DNA from: Trichomonas vaginalis G3
Taxonomy: Eukaryota > Parabasalia > Trichomonadida > Trichomonadidae
NCBI RefSeq assembly: GCF_026262505.1
Contig: NC_067207.1
Coordinates: 6,890,252 to 6,954,251 of the forward strand
Direction: 5' to 3'
DNA length: 64,000 nucleotides
A program made the position numbers and the translations under genes. Below the pieces are notes generated by a model. It searched no databases. It was given only the letters and a program-made list of their open reading frames with translations, and had not been told where the DNA came from. Below are positions 30,667 through 41,564 of the stretch, piece after piece. Every line of letters begins with the position of its first letter. The stretch's first letter is position 1.

Positions 30667-32097
30667 ATGATTGATGAAGAAATACCTCAATACAAAGAAG
30701 GTGAGAGAAGTGATCACACTCAAGAAAAGGAATTAGATGAGATCGACGAAGATCCTCAATATGAAAAAATGGCACCTTTAGAAGAAGAAATGCAATTAAT
30801 TTTTCAAAAACTACATGAACAAGATGAAAATATAATATACGAAGCATTATGCGAGTTATATGATGTGACAAAAGACTTTCAATATGATTATCCCGCAGAA
30901 ATTCTCGAAAAACTTTTAGAATTATTATCAATTCAAAACGAAAAACTTCATAACGAACTTATTTACGTCCTCATTAATGCAATTAAGCATGAAAATGGCT
31001 CAGCTTTGTATTTAAAAGAAAACGGAATTTTTGATTACATAGAAGATCAATTTCCAAGCTTATTTGCCACAAAATTATTACTGTATCTATTCAAGAAATT
31101 CGACGAGATTAAATTCCACATCATGGGAACAGATTTGAAAAATAAATTAATCGAATGTTTGGATCAAACCGATGATGACATACATTTCTCATACCTTGCA
31201 GATATATGTGCTCAACTAGTGGCAAAGAAGATCACGAAAGAGGTTACAATCAATACAGATGAAATTATTGAGATTTTTGACCATTTACTTGAAGCATTTC
31301 TAAGAATTCCTCGCGAAGATGAAAGCGCGGTAATTAGTTTTGCCAACGCATTTTCATTTTACATAGATTCAAACAAATTATTTTTAGAAATTTTTCTCAT
31401 AAAAGACTTAATTGATCTATTCATACATTATCCATGCGACAATCCCGGATACGTAGAGAATGTCCTGCTAATGGCCTCTTCAATCGCGAGGAATAGTGAA
31501 GAATGTGCAAAATACTTAGAAGCACGACATGCGATGGAATTTTGTGAGCATTATTTAGATTCAGATAATAAATTTGTCTTGGCCGATGCTTTTCATGTTT
31601 TAACTGAATTATTAATTTATATTCCTGAACTTTGCAATCATTACGTTAGTAGTCAGATAATTCATAAGGCTGTTGAAATATTTAGAGATGAAACTACAAG
31701 TATCTTGGTTCAAAAAGCAATTTTAAGGCTTTCTATTTATATTATTAATTATATGCCTTCTGCAGGCTTCCATTTAGTCGAAGAGTCAGGTTTATATAAT
31801 ATATTATTTGAGAATTGCCCTTTAACAGATCCAAAAGATTCATTTTTTGTTATTTATGCAATTTTAAGATTATTTCAAGAGGGATATGACATAAGGTACT
31901 CAGAACATGGTCACATTTGTGATCGTTGTCATGATGATGAGCATGAGAGTGAAGAAAATAAGAATGAAGTGGAAAAAAATGAAATTAATGTTGATCTTAT
32001 TGAATGGCTAGAAGATCAAAGAGGAAAAGGATCAGAAAAAACAGATTTGATTATAGATGAACTTGTTAGGACACTTAAACACGAACAACCTATATAG
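30667..32097 (+). CDS. Armadillo/HEAT-like helical protein
   Basis: The 476-residue protein starts with an acidic, charged tail (residues 1-45) and continues as paired amphipathic helices through about residue 410, for example LCELYDVTKDF and ILEKLLELLSIQ, NELIYVLINAIKH, and VLADAFHVLTELLIY. This is the pattern of armadillo-type solenoids. A short histidine- and cysteine-containing stretch (HGHICDRCHDDEHE, about 415-428) might bind metal. The end is charged. The ATG at 30667 is the first in frame. Armadillo proteins serve as scaffolds or transport receptors; no specific family is recognisable. Confidence 0.7.
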   Translation: MIDEEIPQYKEGERSDHTQEKELDEIDEDPQYEKMAPLEEEMQLIFQKLHEQDENIIYEALCELYDVTKDFQYDYPAEILEKLLELLSIQNEKLHNELIYVLINAIKHENGSALYLKENGIFDYIEDQFPSLFATKLLLYLFKKFDEIKFHIMGTDLKNKLIECLDQTDDDIHFSYLADICAQLVAKKITKEVTINTDEIIEIFDHLLEAFLRIPREDESAVISFANAFSFYIDSNKLFLEIFLIKDLIDLFIHYPCDNPGYVENVLLMASSIARNSEECAKYLEARHAMEFCEHYLDSDNKFVLADAFHVLTELLIYIPELCNHYVSSQIIHKAVEIFRDETTSILVQKAILRLSIYIINYMPSAGFHLVEESGLYNILFENCPLTDPKDSFFVIYAILRLFQEGYDIRYSEHGHICDRCHDDEHESEENKNEVEKNEINVDLIEWLEDQRGKGSEKTDLIIDELVRTLKHEQPI

Positions 32098-32747
32098 AGT
32101 GTATGTTTTTATTTAATTATTTGTTAATAAAAGTTTTATTGTATCTAACTATTCATCAAAGCAATTACCATCCAGATATGGCTGACTTGATGGTAAACTG
32201 CGGAAATTTCCGTTACTGGTAATTTTTTTATATATATTTCAAGAAAAAAATTGGAATTACAGAATTTAGAAGTACCTACGGCAGTACAATAAAGGTTTAT
32301 CAAACATGGAAGTTTTACATATGCCTTGCATCAAAGATTCAAAGGTAATCAAACGATTTTTTTGAAAGTCCGTCATATCTTTAATGATACTTCAAAATTG
32401 GTTTTCCTTCTACATCCTCAAGCTATATTTTAAGTATGGGGTAAATCGGAGCAGCGAAGGGAGATTTAAGTTGTTATTTTTTAATTTTAGATTGATTGAC
32501 TGATATATGTTTGTTGCCTTCTTTGAGCCGTCTTTCCTTTAGAAATTCTTCAATGGCTTCATTCTGGGCCATATGAAAAACCTCTAAATCTGAATAATTT
32601 GTCTACTAATTCTCTTCAAATGATTACTTTAATCTTTTCAGATAATTCTCATCTTTTTTATTGCATTTATTGAAGATTCGCTGTAACTCTATTCATCGAA
32701 ATTGTCATAAGTATTTAAATAGTTTACATGTCATAAATAAATAAAAA
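32098..32747. other. Intergenic containing an element remnant
   Basis: The spacer holds the 140-bp remnant described at 32341-32480. No coding region can be supported elsewhere in it. Confidence 0.4.
32341..32480. mobile_element. Internally deleted relative of the 26356-27277 element
   Basis: The first 50 bases (AAGGTAATCAAACGATTTTT, then TTGAAAGTCCGTCAT) match the left end of the 922-bp element, and the following bases (CTTCAAAATT through CAAGCTATATTTTAA and TATGGGGTAAATCGGA) match its right-hand portion near 27190-27260. The roughly 780 bases between are missing. It is thus a MITE-like derivative; its target duplication is not clear. Confidence 0.6.
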
Positions 32748-33311
32748 ATGTATAGTAAATGCTCAATGGTTATTAGCGATGATTTCATGAATGCATCGGT
32801 AAGTTCGGCTACTTCGAACGGTGCATCGGAAATTGCTTTGTTTGATGAGAATCATCTGACAAAATTATCTCATAAACAAAAAAGGCGCGAAGATGAAGTT
32901 AGAGACTTATTAAACAGAAGATCCCCGTCCAAGTATTCTCCTGGGAAGTCAAATTCTACAAAACTTTTATCAAGTAAAGATGCTAAAATACGTTATCTTC
33001 AAAATCAAATAGAAGAAGTTCGTCAAGAAATAAATAGAATTAAAATGGAAGGCGAAAGTCAAATTAAAGAGTATAATCAAACTTTAAAGCAAGAACAAGA
33101 TGATTTCGAAATAGAGGTTAAAAAATTCCGTGAAGAAGGCGCCACAATAGATGCAAAATATGTTAAACTAATAGAAGAACTAGAAAAGCGATTTGAAAGT
33201 TGTAGAAAACCGCTTACTGAAGTTCCTCCTCAAATTTCACAAGATTCAAACAAATCAAATGCTACTGTAGAAGAAATCGCCTCTTCAAGTGATACAGAGC
33301 ACCAAGTTTAG
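32748..33311 (+). CDS. Small coiled-coil protein
   Basis: The 187-residue protein has a serine-rich N-terminal third, with a basic RRSPSKYSPGKS patch (about residues 57-68) that offers proline-directed phosphorylation sites. A strong coiled coil follows (about residues 78-155, starting AKIRYLQNQIEEVRQEINRI), then an acidic, serine-rich tail. There is no signal or membrane segment. The ATG at 32748 is preceded by a run of A. Such proteins are often cytoskeletal or centrosomal in protists, but nothing specific can be assigned. Confidence 0.6.
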   Translation: MYSKCSMVISDDFMNASVSSATSNGASEIALFDENHLTKLSHKQKRREDEVRDLLNRRSPSKYSPGKSNSTKLLSSKDAKIRYLQNQIEEVRQEINRIKMEGESQIKEYNQTLKQEQDDFEIEVKKFREEGATIDAKYVKLIEELEKRFESCRKPLTEVPPQISQDSNKSNATVEEIASSSDTEHQV

Positions 33312-33936
33312 TAGGCTATATGATTATTTCTTTCTTTTTGTTGTTTTTTTCTTACACTTATAATTCTGTTTTAAAAATATCATAAATTTGAAACGAAATT
33401 TGATTGATATATTCCCCCATAACACATTATTTTTTTCCTATATATGTTTATTTCTTAAATTTTAAAGTATCCGTTTCCTTAAAACTGGAGCTTACTGAGA
33501 CCTTAAATTTGAAAAATTGATGCTATTGTATTTCCCAATTTTGATATTTTATCGATAAAATAAAAATTTCAAAAATATTCTTATCGAAAAGAGGCTATTG
33601 ATTTTTTTAAAAATAGCATTATGCATTTAAGAAATGAAAAATATTGATTTGTTTCAGCTCCATCTTAATTAATAAGTGAAAATATGATAATATCGTTTCA
33701 AACCACAACATAGCACTTCATAGCTACGGTATCTGATATTGCCTTAATTATTTTTGCCCAATATCACTTCGAATTATATCCTGGATTTTTCAAATTGTAA
33801 AAAAAATTGAATTGTGGGAAAAAAAATTGAATTGTGGAAAAAAAATCGAATTGTAAATAAAATGGGTGTAGTAGCAATTGCTAGTTTTTTTCAGATTTTT
33901 TGTAAAGTTACGATATCGTAAAAATCGAATCAGTCC
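33312..33936. other. Upstream region of the second ankyrin gene
   Basis: From about 33750 to 33920 this spacer is homologous to the upstream region of the ankyrin gene at 27673, including several AATTGAATTGT-like words repeated in tandem. The remainder is featureless AT-rich DNA. Confidence 0.5.
33757..33780 (+). promoter_or_regulatory. Conserved block upstream of second ankyrin gene
   Basis: Identical over 24 bases to 27557-27580; contains the initiator-like TCACTT. The conserved order block, AATTGAATTG tracts, GTTACGATA, start codon is kept in both loci. Confidence 0.45.
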
Positions 33937-35487
33937 ATGAATCTGAATTTCGAATACATTGCTGCTCATATCAGTGATTATATTCAAAACGAAAACTTTT
34001 TTGATACATTCGATATAGAAGATATCAAAACAATCATGAAATATTTACGATTGACAGCTGATCAGTTCATTACTCTTCTAAAGCAGTCCTCATCAACTAT
34101 TAACGCAAGGAATTTATATTTCTGCACACAAAAAGCAAATGTTACTATCCAAAATTTCGAAGACGTTGTTTCAATTCTTAAATCTGTTAAAAAGTACATG
34201 AAATTCAATATATTTGATGGAATCATTAATGTTTTCATTCAAAAAGACAAAGAAATGAATGATTGTACAGAAGAAATTAAAAAACTTCAAGCAGAATTAA
34301 AAAAATTTCAAAATCAAGTACAAAATGCAACTAAAGAAACCACAGACACTCAAAATAATGAAAATCACAAAGTTTCGAAAGAGTTTTTAACCAAAATCTC
34401 TGAACTTAAGAAATCCAAAGATTTTGATAATGTTTACAAATTCTTTGAAGAACTTTCTTCGAAAGGTGATCGAGAATTGATATCAAAGGCTTGTGAGGAA
34501 GGACTTTGGAAAAAGACAAGTTATAGAAGTTATAATGTACTTCATTAAGCAGCCCAAGCAGGAAATCTTAAACTTGTCCGATTTCTTATCGAATGTGGCT
34601 GTGATAAAGAGGCACAGGCTGATTATGAATATACTCCACTCATTATTGCATCATTAAATGGTCATCTTGAAGTTGTTAAATATCTTATCTCAGTTGGAGC
34701 TAATAAAGAAGCAAAGAATAATTATGGATATACTCCACTCATTATTGCATCATTAAATGGTCATCTTGAAGTTGTTAAATATCTTATCTCAGTTGGAGCT
34801 AATAAAGAAGCAAAGAATAATTATGGATATACTCCACTCATTATTGCATCATTAAATGGTCATCTTGAAGTTGTTAAATATCTTATCTCAGTTGGAGCTG
34901 ATAAAGAAGCAAAGAATAATGATGGATATACTCCGCTCATTATTGCATCATTAAATGGTCATCTTGAAGTTGTTCAATATCTTATCTCAGTTGGAGCTAA
35001 TAAAGAAGCAAAGAATAATGATGGATATACTCCACTCATTATTGCATCATTAAATGGTCATCTTGAAGTTGTTAAATATCTTATCTCAGTTGGAGCTGAT
35101 AAAGAAGCAAAGAATAATGATGGATATACTCCGCTCATTATTGCATCATTAAATGGTCATCTTGAAGTTGTTAAATATCTTATCTCAGTTGGAGCTAATA
35201 AAGAAGCAAAGAATAATGATGGATATACTCCACTCATTATTGCATCATTAAATGGTTATCTTGAATTTGTTAAATATCTTATCTCAGTTGGAGCTGATAA
35301 AGAAGCAAAGAATAATGATGGATATACTCCGCTCATTATTGCATCATTAAATGGTTATCTTGAAATTGTTAAATGTCTTATCTCAGTTGGAGCTAATAAA
35401 TATGCAAAGACTAATGACAATAAAACTGCGCTCTCAGTTGCAAAAGATAAAGTGAGAGATTATCTAATATCTATTGGAGCCAAGTAA
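33937..35487 (+). pseudogene. Ankyrin-repeat gene split by one nonsense codon
   Basis: The ATG at 33937 opens a frame with the same N-terminal domain as the gene at 27673 (LNFEYIAAHISDYI and so on). It ends at TAA 34546-34548, where the paralogue reads LHIACEKGNL and this one LH-stop-AAQAGNL. The same frame then stays open without a stop for another 312 codons to TAA 35485-35487, encoding nine to ten ankyrin repeats ending YLISIGAK. One base change would restore a protein of about 515 residues. If translated as is, only a 203-residue fragment with the N-terminal domain and no ankyrin repeats is made. The downstream part has no ATG, so it would be silent unless read through. Confidence 0.8.
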
Positions 35488-36008
35488 TCTAATCCGATCA
35501 TTATTTTATAATTACAAATATTCTTAATTCTAATATTGTTTGCTCGTTTTTTGGACTCAAATATCTTTAATTTCATCAATGAAATCATGATATTTTTATT
35601 GTTGTTTTATTTCCACGTTGTAATTTAAGTAAATCTTCAAACTAGAATGTGTTTCTTGCAGAATTACTATTTTTATCTATGATATTCGTAACACATGATC
35701 TTAATTAATGTTGTCTTCATAAATTTATCATAATCTTCAGGAAATGAACTTGAGAAAGTTTATCATAATCTTCAAGAAAAGAACTTGAGAAAGTTAATCA
35801 TAATTTATCAAAACTGGTAATTGAATGAGAGCCTTCTGAAAGAATTTGATCATATTATTTGAATGTAACGAATTAAGAGCTTTGGAATCTGGATTTTTAG
35901 AATTACCCCATTCCCATCTTGATGTACAATTGATAATATACTTGGTTGATTAGATCTTCATATCGTCATCGTTTTTTTTTCCTCCTCAGAAAAAATAAAA
36001 AATTAAGA
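35488..36008. other. Intergenic with a short tandem repeat
   Basis: At about 35723-35812 a unit of about 35 bases (TTTATCATAATCTTCAGGAA, then ATGAACTTGAGAAAG) is repeated about 2.4 times with small changes. The rest shows nothing that can be supported. Confidence 0.55.
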
Positions 36009-39000
36009 ATGAGCGGGAGTATTATCCCTTCCATTCTTAAAATACCTGATGCGATGCTATTTAGTTTACCTATGAACGCTAAATACCCTCGTTCAGTTTC
36101 TTTTTCAAGTTCACACGTTGGAATGTTAATGGCATACTCATCAGGAAATTTAATTATCGTTTTATCAGGTGCAAAATACATAAAAGCTATTCTTAGAGGC
36201 CACCAGCATGAGATTTGTACATTATCATTCGAAAGGAAGAATCTTCATATAGTTTCATGTGATGTAGAAGGTTTCATTATGTTTTGGCATTACCAAGACT
36301 CCATCTGGCAAAATACAAGAACTATTCAAGTAAAAAATCCACTCACTGACATTTCATGGTGCGCTGCAAGACAATTGATATGTTATTCGAACGCAAACGG
36401 CTTATTTTTAGGAAATGTAGCCGACTTTGATCAAAATTCTACAAAATTAGCTAAGAAATCCGTCTTTTGTCAATTTTTCGAAGATGGCTCGAGAATTGCT
36501 TCACATTCTTACTCTAAATCGCTCATAGTTTTCACTCTACAAACTAAGAAATTCATTCCACAGGTTTTTAAGTATACAGTTAACGTTACTCAATTTGAAT
36601 TTCATCCAACAGAGCCGATGTTCATGGTTATTACTTCAGACGGAAAATTACGTATATACTACCAAGAATTCAACAAAATTTTTACTTGTTCTACTATTTT
36701 ATCTGTTCCAATTCCAGGAAGATTTGTCAGACCACCAGCTCTATTCAATTTCCACTCACATTCAGAGAACTACTCAAAGATAGTCTTTCTTACCAAAGAA
36801 GCTCAAAAAATAAAGATCACAATCGATAGAAAAGGTCGAATTATTACAGAAAACGCCCAAAGCGTCTTTTACCATCTCCAAAACCAACCAGGTATTGTAG
36901 CAATGGGATTGCGCTCTGCATTCAAGACGAATGAAGGCACAGAAGCAATAACCGTGAAATATAACCGAATTTCGGTTTATTCGAACACCAAGAACTCATT
37001 TTTATTCCACAGATCACCTGTTATACAGAGTTCCTTTGCTCCGTTCTCAGATAACTTCTTTACAAGGGATGAAGAGAAAACTTTGATTTTTTGGCCATTT
37101 AACAATCCATATTCAACAGCAAGGAAGGCAGCGACAAATGTAGAATACGCGATTTGGCTCGACAAAGAAACAATTGTTTTATTGAGAGAAAACGCGTTTT
37201 CTAAGTTGAAAATCACGGATTTCAAAGAAATTAAAATTGATTTCCCTGAAATTTCAAACTGTTCTGCCTTTTTCATCCAGAATGATGAGATATATGCGAT
37301 TTGTGGCTCAAAAATCATAACAAAGACAGAGAATTTCGAAATTGGAAATTATATTTTATTTGATTTCTCAAAATCGTTCAAAACAAACTTTTTGTTTGTT
37401 GCAACGACAGAAGATGACCAAGTGAATTGCTTCTTATTCCCTTCTTTCTCAAAACTCGATGTAGAAAAGAGAGAAGGAAAAATTGACAAAATTTCGGTTT
37501 TTAGTTTGAACAGTTTTGTCATTTTATCAAATCCATATATTGAAATATGGAACTACATTGATTCCAAGTTCGAAATGACCTTCAAATTCGAGTTTGGTTC
37601 CATGAAAGGTTTGTTTTGTGACACGAACAAAATTGGTGGAAGAATTTTCACTTTTGATGACAAAAGAGTTTATTTGATTGAGAATTCGATCATTCCGTTC
37701 TTAGATATGAAAGATGTTACATCTGTTGCTGTTAATTTCTTAGGCCATTTTGTTGCTATTTCACAGACATCGATGTGTTTGTTTCCGTGTTGGAATTCGA
37801 AGATTTCGGATATAATAAAGAAAATCGAATACTCGGAAATAACAAATAGAAAGGATGTCACACTTAATGTTGGTTATATGAATGAAGACTCCCATTTCCT
37901 GCTTGCTTTGGCATCAAAGATTTCCCACAACTTCATGATGTCACCAATGATTTCAATCAAACCGTCAAACGAAATGAAAAAACACGTTGATACGACATTT
38001 TCTCATCTTTTGGAGTTTTCTTCCATCGGTCATTACGATGAACTCAATCCACAGCAAATTCCCGCTATTCCTGGCCAATACACAACAAGTTCCGCATTAA
38101 ATATCAAAAGTAAAGTGACAGATGAAGTCAAAAAATTGAGTGAAATTTCTTTGTCATTTGTTAATCAAGATTTAGATTTGTTTGGTCTGAGATATTTAAC
38201 GAGTGTCAAGTCTTCTTCATGGCCATCGCCTTATATAGGTTTGTGGCTTTCTTTCTCTACAAAACAATCAACTGTTTCTGACATTTTACAATCTACAATA
38301 ACCGTCAATGATTTGACAAAATTTTTCCTTCCGATAACAATTGAAGAGCAAAAAACATTGATAAGTTTATGCAGAAAAGCATTGACAAATACATGGGCAG
38401 CGACCAAAAAGGTTGATCCTGTTGCTTTGATATATATAGCGCTTGGAAATACGAAGCAAATCCAGAAATTGTATGAATTACTTGGAGATACGCAAAGATC
38501 TGATTTCTTTGGTAAAGATTTTTCACAGGAAAAGTGGAGAAAAAGTGCTTTAAAGAATGCTTATTCGAGTCTCTCAAGACAGAACTTTCTAATGGCTGCA
38601 GCTTTGTTTTTGGTCGCAAATGACATCACTTCATGTTGTCAGATTTGTGTTGACAAACTGAATGATCCAATTTTGGCTTTCTTAGTTCTGAGATTGGTCG
38701 AAAACGGAATAAATGGAAGTGAAATGACCAAATTCTTAAAATCGGCTAAATGGTCGGATCCAACAATTCCAATAATGATCTCTAAATTGAGAAAAAGTGA
38801 CAGTATTTCTGACATGATTTTGCCGCTTTTACTTGAAACGAATATCAACCAAAACTTGAGTTCCATGGGCGACAGAAGAATTTCTTTGTATCAATTTTAT
38901 CATAGATTGACAGGTGATATTTCACCTCTCAAAAAGATTTGTTTCAATTTAATGAATGACGGATTATATCCTTTGGCAAAGTACTTGATTTTATTGCCTA

Positions 39001-41063
39001 AGAACAGACAAATCCAGACATCTGTTTCTCTGGATATAACTGAGAAAATACAGTCCGAAAATTCTTCAGGAGAAAAATCAGAAAATTCTGAAAATTTTGA
39101 TGATGTTTTCCAAAAAGTGACAAAGGTTGAAGTTGAATCCGTTTCCAGTGATGAAGATTTTGATTTCGGATCTAAGATGGTCGACGATGATTTCTCAGAT
39201 GATTATGATGATTACGATGAAGAAGAAAAACCAAAATCAGAACCAAAAGAAGAAGAAATTGAAACAAAAGAAGAAATTCCTGTGAAAACGAACAATTTCG
39301 AAATAATTGATGAGTTTGTCCAATTCCAAATTGACAATCTGACAAAATTCTTTGTTGAAAAACCGTCAACCGATACAAACGATACAAGTTTGTATGCTTT
39401 ACAATTTGGATTCAGGAAAATTGCCTTTCCTTTGATGAATGACGCAAACAAAGAACTTATGAAGCATCATTTAGCCAATTTCATTGATTTCTGTGGTTCG
39501 ATGTTCATCAAATCAGCTCTTGTTCCTGCTTCTCCATCAAAAATATTAAATCTTTGCGAAGAATTGTCTCTTTACATTTCTGGTCAAAAAGTGACATTTG
39601 ATTTAGACAATATACTTAAAATGCATGCAGATAAGTATGCATATGCCATATTCTTTGGTGCTGTTTGTGCTGCTTGTTGGTCATTTGAACCACAATTTTT
39701 GGAACAATTGTTGTCTTTTAAAGTCAACAAAAAAGTTGATAGTTCCAATATTTCTGAATCGAATTCTTTGTTTGATGCAGACATTGGCAGTCCAAGATTC
39801 CCTGACACTATTCCTTCTTTGGTTATGTCTTTCCTTAGAGATGATTTCAGCCACTCAACAAATATCGAATCAGCAAGATTTGTTGTGATGTTTTTGATCT
39901 ACAAAAAGATGTTGAATTTGACATCGAAGTTTACAACAGATGAACCATTTTTACGTCTATTAAATGATAGATTTGAATCACTCCAGAAGTCATTGGAACT
40001 TTATCAAATCGCGCAAATGGCTCCTTCAAAATTGAATCCAAATTGTGATCGTCACTTTTTGCAAAATATTCCATTATTTGACATTGTCAAAGATGAATTT
40101 ATGTTGTCAACAAGACACTTTAACGAAGCCCACGAACGAGCGAAATTGAAAATCCCTTTGCCTGCAATATTTAGGAACTCAAAGTTGATGTTGAATAATC
40201 CTTATACAATTATGTCACCTTTTGATCAGATCACTTCACTTTGTTTGAATCCTCATGATTCAGATGTTGCTGCTATCTCAGATGGCAGTAAAATTGCTGT
40301 TCTCCATTTGAGCCAATTGGGCACAATCATTGTTGAAGACAAACAAAATTTGGCAGAAGTTTTTTATTTAGTTCCTCATCCTGTTTTCAACCATTTTATC
40401 GCGATTTCAAGCGAAAATGTTCTGCTGATTGACTTCTCAGGAAATGTCACAGATATAAAGATAGAAGTCCCATCGAATGATAGAATAAGCGATGCTTCTT
40501 TTTCACCTTACGGAGACAAACTTTCCATTATTTGTGGAGAAAAAATTTTGTTTTACGTTTTTGACATCGCTGAAATTCAACTTACTCCTTTCATTTCTCT
40601 CGATTTGAATGGGAAACCAACCTGTGTTGACTGGATATCGGAAGATATAGCTGTAGCATCAATCAAAGGTGATTTGTTCGTAGTAAACACTGTGTCAGGA
40701 AATTCTCATTTGGTTGAATTTAACAATGATTGGGGAGACATCAGTTCAATGGTTTATTGCAAGGAAAAGAAGTCAATAGTAATAGGAACAGTCAATGGAT
40801 ACTGTGTAGTTGTTGATGTTGGAGAAGTATTTTCTCCTTCATTCGTTATGAGTTTGGGAAATCCTGTGATTTCTATTTCTGGTTTCCAAGGAGTTTTTTG
40901 CGTAATTTGCGAAGGTTGTAGAATGAGTTTCTTCTCAACATGGAATTTGGGAACTGTGGAAACACTCAACACAAGCTTCGAATGCAATACAGCATCAGTT
41001 ATGCAGTCTTTCGTAATTGGAGGCGGAGAATCAAAGATGATTTCCGTTTGGCAAGCAATTTAA
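36009..41063 (+). CDS. RAV1: Rav1/DMXL (rabconnectin-3)-like V-ATPase assembly factor
   Basis: This 1684-residue protein has WD40-like propeller sequence at the N terminus (about 35-430, for example GHQHEICTLSFERKNLHIVS). The diagnostic Rav1 C-terminal domain follows at about 715-900: DLDLFGLRYLTSVKSSS, VDPVALIYIALGNTKQIQKL, and FFGKDFSQEKWRKSALKNAY. An acidic low-complexity linker lies at about 1020-1095 and a second WD40-like region at about 1400-1684. In yeast Rav1 is the core of the RAVE complex, which reattaches the V1 sector to V0 of the vacuolar proton pump; animal DMXL does the same and has C-terminal WD repeats, as seen here. It acts in the cytosol at endolysosomal membranes. ATG 36009 is used; the frame is open further upstream only from a TTG. 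Confidence 0.88.
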   Translation: MSGSIIPSILKIPDAMLFSLPMNAKYPRSVSFSSSHVGMLMAYSSGNLIIVLSGAKYIKAILRGHQHEICTLSFERKNLHIVSCDVEGFIMFWHYQDSIWQNTRTIQVKNPLTDISWCAARQLICYSNANGLFLGNVADFDQNSTKLAKKSVFCQFFEDGSRIASHSYSKSLIVFTLQTKKFIPQVFKYTVNVTQFEFHPTEPMFMVITSDGKLRIYYQEFNKIFTCSTILSVPIPGRFVRPPALFNFHSHSENYSKIVFLTKEAQKIKITIDRKGRIITENAQSVFYHLQNQPGIVAMGLRSAFKTNEGTEAITVKYNRISVYSNTKNSFLFHRSPVIQSSFAPFSDNFFTRDEEKTLIFWPFNNPYSTARKAATNVEYAIWLDKETIVLLRENAFSKLKITDFKEIKIDFPEISNCSAFFIQNDEIYAICGSKIITKTENFEIGNYILFDFSKSFKTNFLFVATTEDDQVNCFLFPSFSKLDVEKREGKIDKISVFSLNSFVILSNPYIEIWNYIDSKFEMTFKFEFGSMKGLFCDTNKIGGRIFTFDDKRVYLIENSIIPFLDMKDVTSVAVNFLGHFVAISQTSMCLFPCWNSKISDIIKKIEYSEITNRKDVTLNVGYMNEDSHFLLALASKISHNFMMSPMISIKPSNEMKKHVDTTFSHLLEFSSIGHYDELNPQQIPAIPGQYTTSSALNIKSKVTDEVKKLSEISLSFVNQDLDLFGLRYLTSVKSSSWPSPYIGLWLSFSTKQSTVSDILQSTITVNDLTKFFLPITIEEQKTLISLCRKALTNTWAATKKVDPVALIYIALGNTKQIQKLYELLGDTQRSDFFGKDFSQEKWRKSALKNAYSSLSRQNFLMAAALFLVANDITSCCQICVDKLNDPILAFLVLRLVENGINGSEMTKFLKSAKWSDPTIPIMISKLRKSDSISDMILPLLLETNINQNLSSMGDRRISLYQFYHRLTGDISPLKKICFNLMNDGLYPLAKYLILLPKNRQIQTSVSLDITEKIQSENSSGEKSENSENFDDVFQKVTKVEVESVSSDEDFDFGSKMVDDDFSDDYDDYDEEEKPKSEPKEEEIETKEEIPVKTNNFEIIDEFVQFQIDNLTKFFVEKPSTDTNDTSLYALQFGFRKIAFPLMNDANKELMKHHLANFIDFCGSMFIKSALVPASPSKILNLCEELSLYISGQKVTFDLDNILKMHADKYAYAIFFGAVCAACWSFEPQFLEQLLSFKVNKKVDSSNISESNSLFDADIGSPRFPDTIPSLVMSFLRDDFSHSTNIESARFVVMFLIYKKMLNLTSKFTTDEPFLRLLNDRFESLQKSLELYQIAQMAPSKLNPNCDRHFLQNIPLFDIVKDEFMLSTRHFNEAHERAKLKIPLPAIFRNSKLMLNNPYTIMSPFDQITSLCLNPHDSDVAAISDGSKIAVLHLSQLGTIIVEDKQNLAEVFYLVPHPVFNHFIAISSENVLLIDFSGNVTDIKIEVPSNDRISDASFSPYGDKLSIICGEKILFYVFDIAEIQLTPFISLDLNGKPTCVDWISEDIAVASIKGDLFVVNTVSGNSHLVEFNNDWGDISSMVYCKEKKSIVIGTVNGYCVVVDVGEVFSPSFVMSLGNPVISISGFQGVFCVICEGCRMSFFSTWNLGTVETLNTSFECNTASVMQSFVIGGGESKMISVWQAI

Positions 41064-41564
41064 TATTATATTATATATAGATTTTGTTTATTATTTGTTT
41101 TGTTTATTATAAAAAGTTTAGATAGTTATTTAAAAACGAAAATATAAAAAATATTTCTTTATTAATGAGAAATAAGTAAGTTTATGTATAAGAAAATATA
41201 TTAACTTTGGTTTATATGATCATTGTAATAATAGAAATAAGCGAATGATGGAATATAAAATGTCAGTTTAATGAAATATCGAAATTTTATAAGTACAGTT
41301 AGATTATTGCATAAAACCATGGTAATAATATCGTACCATTCTTAATCTTTTGATAATTTCGATTGAATTACAGAAATAATTTATTGAAACTCGATATTTA
41401 AAAGAAACTATGAATGATCAAGCAAAGAAATCGATTTCTAAGAAAGTTCACTATGGATGATACCATGATTTATTGATATAATAGTGAGAATTTGAAGAAA
41501 AAAATCGGAAAGAGGAATTGAAAAAGTGACGCATAATATAAAAAGTGCCAAGTCGTGAAAAAAA
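41064..41564. other. Intergenic, no gene seen
   Basis: AT-rich spacer between Rav1-like and LZIC-like genes, both on the plus strand. No strong initiator is seen next to the LZIC ATG. Confidence 0.4.
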
